A stretch of DNA of 48,513 bases from contig CAMBQP010000012.1 in assembly GCA_945869955.1 (NCBI GenBank), forward strand, positions 1 to 48,513, written 5' to 3'. Below, one piece after another: positions 1 to 9,532 of the stretch (within the stretch, counting starts at the first letter, position 1; the number at the start of each line of letters is the position of its first letter). The stretch is from Schlesneria paludicola DSM 18645. Lineage in GTDB: Bacteria > Planctomycetota > Planctomycetia > Planctomycetales > Planctomycetaceae. A program made the position numbers and the translations under genes. The notes under the pieces were generated by a model. The model saw only the letters and a list, made by a program, of their open reading frames with translations. It was not told the origin of the DNA and did not search any database.

Positions 1-316
1 GGACATTCAAGAGGACTTTGCTGCATAACACGGCAGCACACTCGCATCATGAAACCCAACGCATCATGAGACCCGGTAGCGATCGCGCCTGCAACGGGTG
101 TTCGTCAACCAGCATTCGCGGACCCGACCCACGACTCTTGGTTTCGTTCACTTTTCAAAATCGCGTTGGATCGATATGAATGTATGACATGATGTCTGAT
201 TCTTGTGGGGCTGAGACGCTGCGTCAAACCGGGCTTGCTGTCTGTGTAACGACTCCCGCACACGATTTTCGACCGAGGATTAAAACGTTGTGATTGAGTT
301 TCCGGAAAGGTCTGCG
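1..316. other. Upstream non-coding region with a short direct repeat
   Basis: No convincing gene. Two near-identical 15-base stretches lie side by side at about 45-75 (each reads CGCATCATGA, then A or G, then ACCC). The end of this stretch is the leader of the gene starting at 317 and holds its ribosome binding site (GGAAAGG at 304-310). I see no good -35/-10 pair. The window edge may cut off a neighbouring gene to the left. Confidence 0.4.
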
Positions 317-1225
317 ATGTTGCTGAAACGCTGTTTTCCTGTCGTCGTGCTGCTCTTCACCACCGCAGCGGCCTCCGCGCAGGTGAAGTTCGAAGCGAAG
401 TATGTCGAGAGTTCCAAGTGGGAGACGCATCGCGACTCGAAAACCACACAGACACTGACACTGGCGGGGATGAATATCGATACCAAGTCATCCGCGTTTG
501 CGGTGATCGAACATGCAGTGGGCCAGCGAGCCGCCGACGGTGCGCTCAAAGTCGAAGAAAAAACCAAGACGCTGCAAACCGAAATTTCTTTTCCCGGTGG
601 TAAAATCGAGTTCGATTCGGCGAACCTGGATAAAAAAGCGGACAACCCGCTGTTAGAACCCTTATTAGAGGTTTTTCGGGCCGTGGTTCGGCTCCCCATC
701 ACCATGGAACTGGATACCAAAAATAAGTTGACCGCCATCAAATTGCCCGACGGGGAATTCGAAAAGCTCCCCGAGGCGGCAAAAGAGCGTTTCAATCCGG
801 ATGTGATGAAAAAGGCGATGGAACGAGCAAATGACTTTTTGCCAAGTGAACCGGTTAAAAAAGGAGAAACTTGGGAACGTTTTTCGGAAATGAATCTTGG
901 CAGTGGTCAGACCATGAGTTTTCGCACCCGGTACGAGTACGAAGGGACCATCGAAAAAGAGGGGACAACGTTCGAAAAGATTTCCGGTACCGCCTTGGAC
1001 GTGACCTTCGCGATCAATGGAAATCCGATGCTGCAGGTGACCAAAAGCGAACTGAAAATTTTGAATTCCAAAAGCACCTACCTGTTTGATCGGACGCTGG
1101 GGGCAGTCAGTTCGTCCACATCCAAGATGCAGATTGCCGGTCCATTGACGCTTGTCATCAACGGGATGGAACTCCCCGGTAAGGTCGATTTAACGATCGA
1201 AGAGTCCACGAAGCGGCAGAAGTGA
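317..1225 (+). CDS. Secreted protein of unknown function, DUF6263-like
   Basis: Codes for about 302 residues. The ATG at 317 is preferred over the in-frame GTG at 290, because GGAAAGG lies six bases before it and because the protein then opens with a classical signal peptide (basic MLLKR, a hydrophobic run, then ASA before QVKFEAKY). The rest is beta-rich, without membrane segments. It has the style of the DUF6263 family: a GETWE motif near the middle and a 'DRTLGAVSSS' stretch near the end, both typical of these exported planctomycete proteins. The role is unknown. The stop is only seven bases from the end of the convergent histidine kinase gene, so the two transcripts run into each other. 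The family assignment is from recall of its pattern, not a search. Confidence 0.75.
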   Translation: MLLKRCFPVVVLLFTTAAASAQVKFEAKYVESSKWETHRDSKTTQTLTLAGMNIDTKSSAFAVIEHAVGQRAADGALKVEEKTKTLQTEISFPGGKIEFDSANLDKKADNPLLEPLLEVFRAVVRLPITMELDTKNKLTAIKLPDGEFEKLPEAAKERFNPDVMKKAMERANDFLPSEPVKKGETWERFSEMNLGSGQTMSFRTRYEYEGTIEKEGTTFEKISGTALDVTFAINGNPMLQVTKSELKILNSKSTYLFDRTLGAVSSSTSKMQIAGPLTLVINGMELPGKVDLTIEESTKRQK

Positions 1226-1232
1226 TTCCGGC

Positions 1233-2207
1233 TTAACCCCCTTCCCCCGATGAGAAATCTGCTTGCGATGAGTGGCCTGCCGTTTCCGGGGGGATGTTGG
1301 TGATTTGCTCGTGGCCGGGAAGATCGACCTCGAAGACGCTGCCGGACACCCCTGCTCGATCATGCACACTGATCCGGCCACGAAGTTGTTTCACGAGAAC
1401 CTGGACGATGTAGAGCCCCAGTCCGGTCCCTTTTTGCCGACGGGTGAGCTCGCTGCCGGCACGAAAAAACATCTGAAAAATCCGTTTTCGCAGTTCGTGG
1501 GGAACCCCCTGTCCGTTGTCCAGGATCCGGATGATGACCCGTCCTCGTTCTGCTTTACGGACCTGAACTTCGACGCGGGGTGGGTCTCCTGCATATTTAA
1601 TCGCGTTATCCAGCAGGTTCCGGAAAACCGTCTCAACAACGAGCGGACGCGCAAAAATTATCATGGGCTGCAGATCATATTGGATGGTTTCCGCCTCGTC
1701 TTTTTGATGATGAGCACACGCCGCGACGCCACATTTTCGTAACATCGTTTCCAGCGAAATTTCTTCGGGATCCGACTGCTCCCCAATGGCGTCGATCCGC
1801 CCGACCTCGAGCAACTGCGTAATCAGGTGGTCCAGTCGTTCGAGTTCCCCTTCCATCACCCGGTAAAACTTCGTCCGCTGATCGTCGCTCAGAGCACGCA
1901 TTTCCAGGGTTTCCAGGTAAAGCTTGAGTGAAGCGATGGGCGATTTCAGTTCATGCGTCACACTGTCAATGAAATTTGCCTGTCGTTGATTGAGCCGGAC
2001 TTCCTTGATCATCAGAAAAAGGTAAAACGACAGCCCGGCCAAAATCAGGGCGAAGACCACGACGCCGATGATCAATGCGCTCCATTTGTTCGTCCGGGCC
2101 TGCAGCGCAATCCAAAATACCATCAGGGCCACGTTGAGGGTCATCAGGACGACGCTGAGGGTAATCGGCAGGCCAATCGTCATTCGGGAGCGGAGCACGT
2201 TGGACAT
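1233..2207 (-). CDS. Membrane sensor histidine kinase, orphan
   Basis: A 324-residue protein with two membrane helices (about residues 11-33 and 43-67) and almost no loop between them, so little room for an extracytoplasmic sensor. A HisKA domain follows, with the phospho-accepting His85 in SVTHELKSP, then a HATPase_c domain with the N box NLLDNAIKYA, the G1 motif DNGQGVP and the G2 motif GTGLGLYIV. It should autophosphorylate and pass phosphate to a response regulator, but no response regulator gene is nearby. Purines flank it only by position (purM starts 174 bases away, divergent). The tail after the ATPase domain (about 20 residues, Ser/Gly rich) is not conserved-looking. Input signal and partner are unknown. 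Confidence 0.9.
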   Translation of the reverse strand: MSNVLRSRMTIGLPITLSVVLMTLNVALMVFWIALQARTNKWSALIIGVVVFALILAGLSFYLFLMIKEVRLNQRQANFIDSVTHELKSPIASLKLYLETLEMRALSDDQRTKFYRVMEGELERLDHLITQLLEVGRIDAIGEQSDPEEISLETMLRKCGVAACAHHQKDEAETIQYDLQPMIIFARPLVVETVFRNLLDNAIKYAGDPPRVEVQVRKAERGRVIIRILDNGQGVPHELRKRIFQMFFRAGSELTRRQKGTGLGLYIVQVLVKQLRGRISVHDRAGVSGSVFEVDLPGHEQITNIPPETAGHSSQADFSSGEGG

Positions 2208-2380
2208 CAGAACGACCTTGGCGGATGAAGACTGGAAAAAACGCAGAATTTCTGGCTTAGCATCTCAGTTCGGAAGACGAAGTCAACCGGACCAACTGAC
2301 AACCGCCCGCCGGAACGTTATCATCCAGCGCGGTGAATAGTGAGTTGTTGCCCCCTTCGATTCGAAAGTTTTTTACGAGC

Positions 2381-3445
2381 ATGGCGAATGTCACCTACAA
2401 GTCCGCAGGTGTTGATCTTGAACTCTACGACGAGGCAATGCGTCGGCTTCCTGCATTGATGCAACGGACCCACACTCCACGCGTCCTCCCCTTGGCCGAT
2501 GCGTTCGCAGGTCTGATGCGACTGAATCACACAACACGACCCGGCGCCGCCACCTATCAGGACCCGGTTCTCGTTTCGGGAACCGATGGCGTGGGGACCA
2601 AACTCAAGGTCGCTCAACTGGTCGGCAAGTTCGATACCGTGGGGATCGATCTGGTCGCGATGTCGGTCAACGACGTGTTGTGTCTGGGAGCGGAACCACT
2701 TCTTTTTCTGGATTATCTTGCCCTGGGTAAAGATAATCCTGACTTGATCGGAGCCCTGGTCAAAGGGGTCAGTGATGGCTGTGTCGAATGCGGTGCCGCC
2801 TTGCTAGGGGGGGAAACCGCCATCATGCCCGACATCTACCATGATGGTGATTTCGATATGGCCGGGTTCTGTGTCGGGGTGGCTGAGCGTACCCGGTTGA
2901 TTGATGGCAAGGCGATTCGCCCAGGTGATGTCGTGATCGGCCTCCCTTCGAGCGGATTTCACTCCAATGGTTACAGTCTGGTTCGCAAAGTGGTCTTCGG
3001 CATGGCAGGAATGTCGGTCAACCAGCAGATTCCGGAACTGGGACGGACCGTCGGCGAAGTCCTGATCGAACCAACGCGACTTTATCCCAAGCTGATTCTG
3101 GGGATTCTCAAGTCGTATCGAGTCAAAGTCGCGATCTCGGGCCTGGCACACATTACCGGGGGGGGCTTGAAAGACAATATCGAGCGATTGCTCCCCGAAA
3201 ACTGTCGGTTGAAAATCGATCGCAACAGCTGGCCAGTTCCGAAACTGTTTACGTGGCTGCAGGGTTTGGGGGGAATTGATCGGGACGAGATGTACCATGT
3301 CTTCAACATGGGGATTGGGTTTACCTTGATCGTCCGGCCGCAATTCGTTGACAGCATTCGTCGGCAGTTGACACGGGCTGGGAGTGAAAACTGGATTGTG
3401 GGGGAAATTCAAGCTGGCCCGCGTGGCGTCGACTACATCTCGTAA
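2381..3445 (+). CDS. purM: Phosphoribosylformylglycinamidine cyclo-ligase (PurM)
   Basis: Fifth step of purine synthesis: ATP-dependent ring closure of FGAM to AIR, in the cytoplasm. The 354-residue product is close to the family's usual length. It opens with YKSAGVD, as PurM proteins do, and carries the signature GTDGVGTKLKVA, the AMSVNDVLCLGAEPLLFLDY stretch, GGETAIMPDIY, and GLPSSGFHSNGYSLVRK. The frame stays open 48 bases upstream to 2333, but only the ATG at 2381 gives the usual N-terminus. The ABC permease gene follows 71 bases later on the same strand, so they may share a transcript. No other pur gene is adjacent; purF lies 20 kb downstream. Confidence 0.95.
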   Translation: MANVTYKSAGVDLELYDEAMRRLPALMQRTHTPRVLPLADAFAGLMRLNHTTRPGAATYQDPVLVSGTDGVGTKLKVAQLVGKFDTVGIDLVAMSVNDVLCLGAEPLLFLDYLALGKDNPDLIGALVKGVSDGCVECGAALLGGETAIMPDIYHDGDFDMAGFCVGVAERTRLIDGKAIRPGDVVIGLPSSGFHSNGYSLVRKVVFGMAGMSVNQQIPELGRTVGEVLIEPTRLYPKLILGILKSYRVKVAISGLAHITGGGLKDNIERLLPENCRLKIDRNSWPVPKLFTWLQGLGGIDRDEMYHVFNMGIGFTLIVRPQFVDSIRRQLTRAGSENWIVGEIQAGPRGVDYIS

Positions 3446-3516
3446 TCCCTCATGGGTGCCCAGCAGTCTGATTCGGGGCTTTTTTTCGAGAAAACAACGC
3501 GAGGGCGGGAACTGTC

Positions 3517-4335
3517 ATGGCGGCGATTCGCCAGTATCGACGTGTGTTTGCGACGTTTTTCCGTAATTCACTGATGCGTGAATTGGGGTTTCGCAGCAAC
3601 TTTTTCATTACGTTGATCACTCGTGGCTTTTGGTTCACGGTGCAGTTCGTCATGTTTGACCTGATTTACCGCCATGTCAACCAGATCAAAGGCTGGAGTC
3701 GTGAAGAGTATTTTGGGTTTATGGCCACAGGGATGCTCGTCAATGCGATTGTCGAGGCCTTTTTTATGCCGAACTGTGCCCGGTTCAGCGAGCTGATCCG
3801 AACCGGGGATTTGGATTTTGTCTTGCTGAAGCCGATCGATACCCAGTTTCTGATCTCGCTGGAAAAGATGGAACTGGCGATGTTTTCCCAGATCGTCTTT
3901 GCGTTGGGGTTACTCGGCTATTCGTTATGGCAGGCCAACATCCACCTGACGGTCTTGAGCGTGGTCATGTATGGACTACTGATCGGTGCGGCGGTCACCT
4001 TTTTCTATAGCTTGATGATCGGCCTCGCGGCAACCAGTGTTTTCTTTGGCCGGAATCAGGGGTTACTCGATTTCTGGTTCTATGTGACGATTTTTGCCCG
4101 TTACCCCAGCAGCATTTATAGTGGTTCCCCCACGGCGGAAGTGTTTCGTTTTTTGTTTTCGTATGTGCTGCCGATCTTGCTGGTCATCACGGTCCCGGCG
4201 CAGGTGCTGCTCGGAAAATTGCTGGAACCGAGTTGGCTGGGGTTTTTGACAATCGCATTCTCCCTGGTGGCGTTTGCGGTGTCGCGTACCGTTTTTCACT
4301 GGTCACTGCGACATTACCGCAGTGCCAGCAGTTGA
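3517..4335 (+). CDS. ABC-2 type permease, COG3694-like
   Basis: A 272-residue integral membrane protein with about six hydrophobic segments and no ATPase domain. The sequence fits the DUF990/COG3694 permease family: an N-terminal amphipathic stretch ending [12 protein letters not shown], then [12 protein letters not shown], then [16 protein letters not shown]. In other bacteria this family forms an exporter with a COG4587 permease and a COG4586 ATPase, usually as one operon. Here those two are at 15266-17082 on the minus strand, so this subunit is separated from them by 11 kb. It follows purM by 71 bases. The substrate is unknown. The complex is inferred from family knowledge. Confidence 0.85.
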   Translation: MAAIRQYRRVFATFFRNSLMRELGFRSNFFITLITRGFWFTVQFVMFDLIYRHVNQIKGWSREEYFGFMATGMLVNAIVEAFFMPNCARFSELIRTGDLDFVLLKPIDTQFLISLEKMELAMFSQIVFALGLLGYSLWQANIHLTVLSVVMYGLLIGAAVTFFYSLMIGLAATSVFFGRNQGLLDFWFYVTIFARYPSSIYSGSPTAEVFRFLFSYVLPILLVITVPAQVLLGKLLEPSWLGFLTIAFSLVAFAVSRTVFHWSLRHYRSASS

Positions 4336-4417
4336 CGCGCCCGCCACGATTCCGATGAGTGTCGGTTTTTTGGAGGTCTGGTTTTTTGGTTCCGCGACGA
4401 AAATCCATTTCGGGAAT

Positions 4418-5749
4418 TCATTTTCCCGGTTTTGCCGATGCCGACTCAAGGCCGACAGAATTCACCGAAATCACCTCATACACGTGCTTGCTTCCCGGTT
4501 GAGCGGTTGAGTCAACGAACGCCATTTCGGGAAGCGGTTTTTCTGGGGTGTCGTGGTAGCTCATCGATTGAAACAAGGGGCGACCAAATTTTCCGATCGG
4601 CTTTTCAGGAACTTGTCCAATCGGCTGACCGTCGCGACGAATGAGAAAACATTTCAGGCCACTTTCGAAATCGGCGGCAGCATCCCAGGTCAGTTTGACC
4701 GAGCCATCAGCGTTCACCTGTTGCCGAAGATCGGTTGGAGCAGCCGGTGGGGTGGTGTCACTCACGGCACCGACTCGCAGGTACTCTTCCCAAAGTGCGG
4801 CAAATTTGGCGTTGGGTAACCAGACCGATTCATTCTCTAATCCTTTGTATTCCGCTGCCGGGACAGGCTTGTCTCCCGCAAGTGTCGACAGCCAAGACTG
4901 CTTCAAATCGACTGGCTTTAAGCGGGGCGAGGTCGCGCCGATCTCAGGAAGTCGTTGTTCCAGGCAGGCATCAAAAAACGGAATTGCCAGGTACCGGCTA
5001 TCAGCACACTCGTGGCTGCTACGCGGATCGGCGGCGAATCCGATCGGTGCTCCCTGGGTGCGGTAAAGATGGAATAACCCCGTTCCGGCAGTCCAGGCCC
5101 CGACCATCCGCGGATCATTCCGTTCCTTGATACCGGGGTTACACATGGTCGGAATCCCAAATGCTGCAGGGGGGAATTGGGGACGAGGAATTTCGTCTTT
5201 GGCCCAGGCATTGATCGCTCCACCTGACCGGTGCCACAAGGCGACGATCCGTTCTGGATAGAGAGTCTGCATCAGGCTCCCCCAGAAGGCACCACCGGAA
5301 TGGCCCCACAGACACCACGGCACCTGCTTCAGTTCCGGATGTTGTGATTGGACGGCAAAGTCATCCAGCGACCGCAGAAAGGTTTGGGCAGATCCATTCC
5401 GCGGATCGCACCAGAGTCGGCAATTTTGCTGTTCGGCTTGATGGTAAGAGGGTCCCAGCAAGGCGCAATCCCATTTCTTGGCGAGTTGCTGCCAATGCAG
5501 ATCATAGGCCGCCGTTTCTCCTCCCTGGCAAGCTCCGGTTCCACAGCCATGCTGATGTACAATGATCCCACGGAAGGTTTGGACCTCGTCCGGTAGCCAG
5601 AGTGTATAGGTCACCTCCATCTGCAATTCACTGGGAACTCCCGATACCGGATATTTCACGATCAGATACCGACCTGCAGCAGACGCCTCGGCTGTAATCA
5701 AGATAAAAAACATCCACATCCAAAACCATCGCATGAATCGGGCCACCAT
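4418..5749 (-). CDS. Secreted alpha/beta hydrolase-like protein with a C-terminal fibronectin type III domain
   Basis: A 443-residue protein. It starts with a signal peptide (hydrophobic run at about 7-20, cleavage likely after ASA). The body has an alpha/beta-hydrolase pattern: HQHGCG near residue 65 (oxyanion region) and the nucleophile elbow GHSGGA with Ser151. Several Cys pairs (CGTGAC, CRLWC) suggest disulfides, fitting export. Residues about 333-440 look like a fibronectin type III domain, beginning DTTPPAAPTDL and containing LTWDAAAD and a final YEVISVNSVG. The substrate is unknown; esterase or polysaccharide-ester activity is a guess. It is convergent with the ABC permease gene and stands alone. 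Confidence 0.75.
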   Translation of the reverse strand: MVARFMRWFWMWMFFILITAEASAAGRYLIVKYPVSGVPSELQMEVTYTLWLPDEVQTFRGIIVHQHGCGTGACQGGETAAYDLHWQQLAKKWDCALLGPSYHQAEQQNCRLWCDPRNGSAQTFLRSLDDFAVQSQHPELKQVPWCLWGHSGGAFWGSLMQTLYPERIVALWHRSGGAINAWAKDEIPRPQFPPAAFGIPTMCNPGIKERNDPRMVGAWTAGTGLFHLYRTQGAPIGFAADPRSSHECADSRYLAIPFFDACLEQRLPEIGATSPRLKPVDLKQSWLSTLAGDKPVPAAEYKGLENESVWLPNAKFAALWEEYLRVGAVSDTTPPAAPTDLRQQVNADGSVKLTWDAAADFESGLKCFLIRRDGQPIGQVPEKPIGKFGRPLFQSMSYHDTPEKPLPEMAFVDSTAQPGSKHVYEVISVNSVGLESASAKPGK

Positions 5750-6186
5750 GACGCTCCTGATGCTGTTGTATGAGGGACTTCGCCTTCAAAATGTTCTCTG
5801 TCGGGATCGTTGATCATAAGCGAATGCGGGCCTCTGTTGCATCGACAGCTCGTTTTTTTCGACTAAATCAGAGTAGGGGGAGGCAAGCGGCATCCATTAA
5901 GGTCTGTGACGAGCAACGCGCAGGCGAGTTGTCACGAAGTCGATACGGGGTCGTCCGTGGGAATACGTTCGTGAGTCCCTGCTGACACAGGAAAATCAGA
6001 CTGAACAAGAGATTTCCGTATTCTGGAATTGCCTGCAAGTCGCTAGGCTTTTTGTTGCAACGGGTTTTCAGGGACCCGACCGGGCCGGTTTCAGGTATTC
6101 GATCCGGATGCGAACAAACCGCATTCCCACTGGTATCAATGTGATCACAATTTGGTCCACTCCTTTTCTCTCAGCGAAAGTGACGA
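5750..6186. other. Intergenic region between divergent genes
   Basis: 437 bases between two genes that are transcribed away from each other, so it should hold both promoters. I found no convincing -35/-10 pair, terminator or repeat. A 71-codon open frame at 5770-5985 on the plus strand lacks a ribosome binding site and any family feature and is probably chance. Confidence 0.4.
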
Positions 6187-8286
6187 ATGTTCAATCACCT
6201 GCGATCCACGATTCCGATTCTGCTGGGATGTTTCAGTCCGTGGATGCCGATGGGGAACGCGATTGCAGACGAGCCGGTCAAGTCGGTGCGGGTCGAGGAT
6301 GACTCGAATGAGGTCTTTGGCCTGACTCGAGTCTGGAACATTCACTTGCATGTTTCCGCTGAGAATTGGAAAAGCATGCAGCCGGCTCAACGCGGATTTC
6401 CTGGTTTTGGCCCTCCGGCTCCAGGGGGTGGTGGCCCTGGTTTTCCACCGGCAGAGGGTGGTCGTCCTGGGGTACCTGCTGAAAGAAAGCCGGGATCGTT
6501 GCCACCGGTCTCCCCGGCGGGGCCACCGGCACCGGGTGATGCAGCGCGAGGCCCATTCCCGGCGGGACCCGGCGGTCCCGGTCCCGCTCTTCGGCCCGGA
6601 AGCTTTGGTTTCGAGTTTGAATATGTTCGGGCCGATGTCGAATGGGATGGTGAGACGCTGAAAGACATTGGCCTGCGATTTAAAGGGAACGGAAGTTATA
6701 TGATGTCGTCTTCAGGGCGTAAGCGTCCCTTCAAGATGGACTTCAATCATTTCGTCGACGGACAAAAATTTCACGGCTTGCAACAAATCAATCTCCATAG
6801 CGATGCGATGGATCCCACACATGTGCGGCAGGTGTTGTCGTATCCCGTTTTCGCCGCCGCCGGTATTCCCTCGCCACGTACGGCATTCGCCGAAGTGACT
6901 CTCACCATTGATGGCGAATGCGATCATGAGTTGCTCGGCCTGTACACCGTTGTCGAAGAGGTCGACAAGGGCTTTTTAAAACGCCATTTTCAAACGTCCA
7001 AGGGATTGCTGCTGAAGCCCGAGGGGACTCAGGGGTTGGAATACAAGGGGGAAGACTGGTCCGCCTATGCCTGGTATGAACCGAAGTCCAAGCCGAAAGC
7101 GAGTCAGTCCCGCCGGTTGATCGACGGCCTGCGACTGATTCATCAGGGGGAAGAAGCGCAATTCCGGGACGAGATCGGTTCGTATCTCGACCTGGATGAA
7201 TTCGCAAGATTTCTGGCCGCGAATGCGCTCCTGGCGAATATGGATAGTTTCTTGACTCATGTCCATAACTACTATTTGTATTTATCTCCCACAACGAACA
7301 AATTCATGCTACTCCCCTGGGACATGGATCTGTCGATGGGAACATTCTTCATGGCGGGGTCGGCGGAACAATTACAGGAATTGAGCATCAGTCATCCGCA
7401 TCAGGGAGACAACAAACTGCTGGATCGCCTGCTGGCCTGGGAGGAATTCCAGCAGATTTATCGCAAACATTTGCGGGAATTGACAGAGTCCTGTTTTGGT
7501 GAGCAGGGGATCACAACCCAAAGTTTGCCGCTTGTTCAGGGGGCAATCCAAGATTTGATCGCTCGCGATGTCAAGCAGGCCGAAGCGGTTCGCGCTGCAC
7601 GCGGCCCGGGCGGATTTGGACCCGGGGGATTTGGGCCGGGGTTTGGCGGGCCGAGTCCGTTTGGTGCCCCTCCCTCGCTGGAAACGTTTCTGGTCAAACG
7701 GCGTGAATCGATCCTGGCGCAGTTAGCAGGGACCTCGAAAGGTCGAGTTCCCAATATGGGGTTTGGTCCGCCACAGTCGGGTGGTCCTGGTGGACCGGGT
7801 GGTGGCGGATTTGGGCCGGGGAATTTTCACGGTCCCCAGATCTTACTCGCCGCGGATGGGGATCAAGACAAAAAGCTCTCCCTCAACGAGTTTCGCAAAC
7901 TTTGCCTCAGCTGGTTAGCCGAGTGGGACAAAGACGAGAATCAAACCTTGTCCCGCGAAGAGATCGTGACGGGGCTAAACGATTCGCTGGGAGCCCCGCC
8001 GAATGCGGTGCCGGGGGGATTCAAGCCTGCCGCCGGATTTGGTCCTGGGACCTTCCTCGGCCCTTCCCTCTTGAAGTTGGCCGATCAGGATACCAATGGT
8101 GAGGTTGCGGAAAAAGAATGGACGGAATTGTTTGACGCCTGGTTCAAACGCTGGGATAAGAATGCGGATGGAAGTCTGGATCAGGCGGAACTGATCGCCG
8201 GCCTGAATCAAGCATTCGGTCCACCACCTGGGTTCGGCCCCCCTGGGTCGAGTCCACCCGCGGGGTTCGGCCCGCCACGCCCCTGA
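6187..8286 (+). CDS. CotH-kinase family protein with Gly/Pro-rich linkers and four EF-hands
   Basis: A 699-residue exported protein. It has a signal peptide (about 1-28), a short beta segment, a Gly/Pro-rich stretch (about 64-135), then a CotH kinase domain (about 145-440) with the family's hallmarks HNYYLYL near residue 360 and LLPWDMDLSMG near 378. A second Gly/Pro/Phe linker follows, then two pairs of EF-hands with canonical calcium loops: DGDQDKKLSLNE (about 556), DKDENQTLSREE (about 581), DQDTNGEVAEKE (about 632) and DKNADGSLDQAE (about 657). The protein ends in another GFGPP repeat. CotH of Bacillus is an atypical kinase acting on spore-coat protein; planctomycete relatives are many and their targets unknown. 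Calcium binding is inferred from intact loops. It stands alone; a metallohydrolase gene follows 165 bases later. Confidence 0.9.
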   Translation: MFNHLRSTIPILLGCFSPWMPMGNAIADEPVKSVRVEDDSNEVFGLTRVWNIHLHVSAENWKSMQPAQRGFPGFGPPAPGGGGPGFPPAEGGRPGVPAERKPGSLPPVSPAGPPAPGDAARGPFPAGPGGPGPALRPGSFGFEFEYVRADVEWDGETLKDIGLRFKGNGSYMMSSSGRKRPFKMDFNHFVDGQKFHGLQQINLHSDAMDPTHVRQVLSYPVFAAAGIPSPRTAFAEVTLTIDGECDHELLGLYTVVEEVDKGFLKRHFQTSKGLLLKPEGTQGLEYKGEDWSAYAWYEPKSKPKASQSRRLIDGLRLIHQGEEAQFRDEIGSYLDLDEFARFLAANALLANMDSFLTHVHNYYLYLSPTTNKFMLLPWDMDLSMGTFFMAGSAEQLQELSISHPHQGDNKLLDRLLAWEEFQQIYRKHLRELTESCFGEQGITTQSLPLVQGAIQDLIARDVKQAEAVRAARGPGGFGPGGFGPGFGGPSPFGAPPSLETFLVKRRESILAQLAGTSKGRVPNMGFGPPQSGGPGGPGGGGFGPGNFHGPQILLAADGDQDKKLSLNEFRKLCLSWLAEWDKDENQTLSREEIVTGLNDSLGAPPNAVPGGFKPAAGFGPGTFLGPSLLKLADQDTNGEVAEKEWTELFDAWFKRWDKNADGSLDQAELIAGLNQAFGPPPGFGPPGSSPPAGFGPPRP

Positions 8287-8451
8287 TCTTGCCGACTGCC
8301 AGCCCGTGGGGGGCTTGACCTACGAGTGCGTTCATTGCGTCCCCTGATCGAGTCCATTTCAGAGGTTGTATTTGCCCCGATTCGGTGGAGCTCTTTCGTT
8401 CGAGGCGTTATGTTTGGAACGGTTCTTCCGATCACTTTCTGAGGCCTCATC

Positions 8452-9489
8452 ATGAAACGCGTTGCGATCGCAGTTTGTCTTTGTCTCTGGGCTGGCCGTA
8501 CACTTCTCGCCGGAGCGGCCGATGGCCGGCTGGATATCTACTTTGTGGATGTCGAGGGCGGAGCCGCCACCGTCATCGTATCGCCCGCGGGAGAGTCGAT
8601 ACTGATTGACTCGGGCTATCCGGATAATGGTGGTCGTGATCGCGATCGAATTCTGAGTGTCCTAGCGGATGTGGCCAAGCTGGATCATCTCGATCATGCC
8701 GTCGTCTCGCACTGGCATCTGGATCATTTTGGCAATCATGCTGCGATCGCAGCCAAGTTTAAAGTCGCGAATTTTTGGGATCGTGGGATTCCGGAGTTGC
8801 TGCAGGAAGATCCTGGTTTTGTTGATCGCGTCGCTCCTTACCGGGCCGCGAGCCAGAATCGGTCGAAAACAGTGAAAGCGGGAGACCTGTTGCCGGTCAA
8901 CTCGGGTGGCACCCCGCTGAAGGTGCAAGTCGTCACGGCGAGTGGCGAGGTCATCCCCAATCGAGGGGAACCGAATCCGTTCGCCAGCGAGCATCAGCCT
9001 CAGGCGGAAGATACCTCGGACAACGCGAAAAGTATCAGTCTCTTGCTGACATTTGGTCGTTTTCGGTTCCTCTGCTGTGGTGATCTCACCTGGAACACCG
9101 AAGCGAAGTTAATGACGCCCAACAACCCGCTGGGACAAATTGATCTCTTCATGGCCACGCACCATGGCCTGAGTGTCAGTAACAATCCGGTGATGGTCCT
9201 TCCCCTCGACCCACGTGTTTGTGTCAGTTGTAATGGGCCGACGAAGGGGGCCGATCCCGAAACGATTGCGACCTTCCGCCGCGTGAAGTCGCTTCAGGCG
9301 ATGTATCAATTGCACCGGAACGTCCGCCTTGACGAGGCTGGGCAGGCACCGGGTGACCACATTGCCAATCTGGCCGAGACAGCCAACTGCAAGGGGACCT
9401 GGATCAAATCGTCTGTGGCCAAGGATGGTCAAAGTTATACCGTACAAGTCGGCGCTGCCGGTCCGCTGCGAACATTTACCACACGCTAG
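8452..9489 (+). CDS. Secreted metallo-beta-lactamase-fold hydrolase, ComEC-C-terminus-like
   Basis: A 345-residue protein with a signal peptide (about 1-23) and a metallo-beta-lactamase fold. The metal-binding motif HWHLDH is at 87-92 with a preceding LIDSGYPD. Later metal ligands sit in CCGDLTW and in ATHHGL. This layout resembles the soluble beta-lactamase-like domain of ComEC/Rec2, but no competence membrane domain is present. Activity could be on nucleic acid, phosphodiester or another substrate; this cannot be told from sequence. birA starts 43 bases after its stop on the same strand, so co-transcription is possible. Confidence 0.85.
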   Translation: MKRVAIAVCLCLWAGRTLLAGAADGRLDIYFVDVEGGAATVIVSPAGESILIDSGYPDNGGRDRDRILSVLADVAKLDHLDHAVVSHWHLDHFGNHAAIAAKFKVANFWDRGIPELLQEDPGFVDRVAPYRAASQNRSKTVKAGDLLPVNSGGTPLKVQVVTASGEVIPNRGEPNPFASEHQPQAEDTSDNAKSISLLLTFGRFRFLCCGDLTWNTEAKLMTPNNPLGQIDLFMATHHGLSVSNNPVMVLPLDPRVCVSCNGPTKGADPETIATFRRVKSLQAMYQLHRNVRLDEAGQAPGDHIANLAETANCKGTWIKSSVAKDGQSYTVQVGAAGPLRTFTTR

Positions 9490-9532
9490 TCGTGCGGATT
9501 CTGCCTGTTCTGGAAGGTTTTGTGCGATTGTG

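Noticed and set aside
5770..5985. 71-codon frame in the gap before the CotH gene
   Set aside because: No ribosome binding site, no recognisable domain, and it lies in the divergent promoter region.
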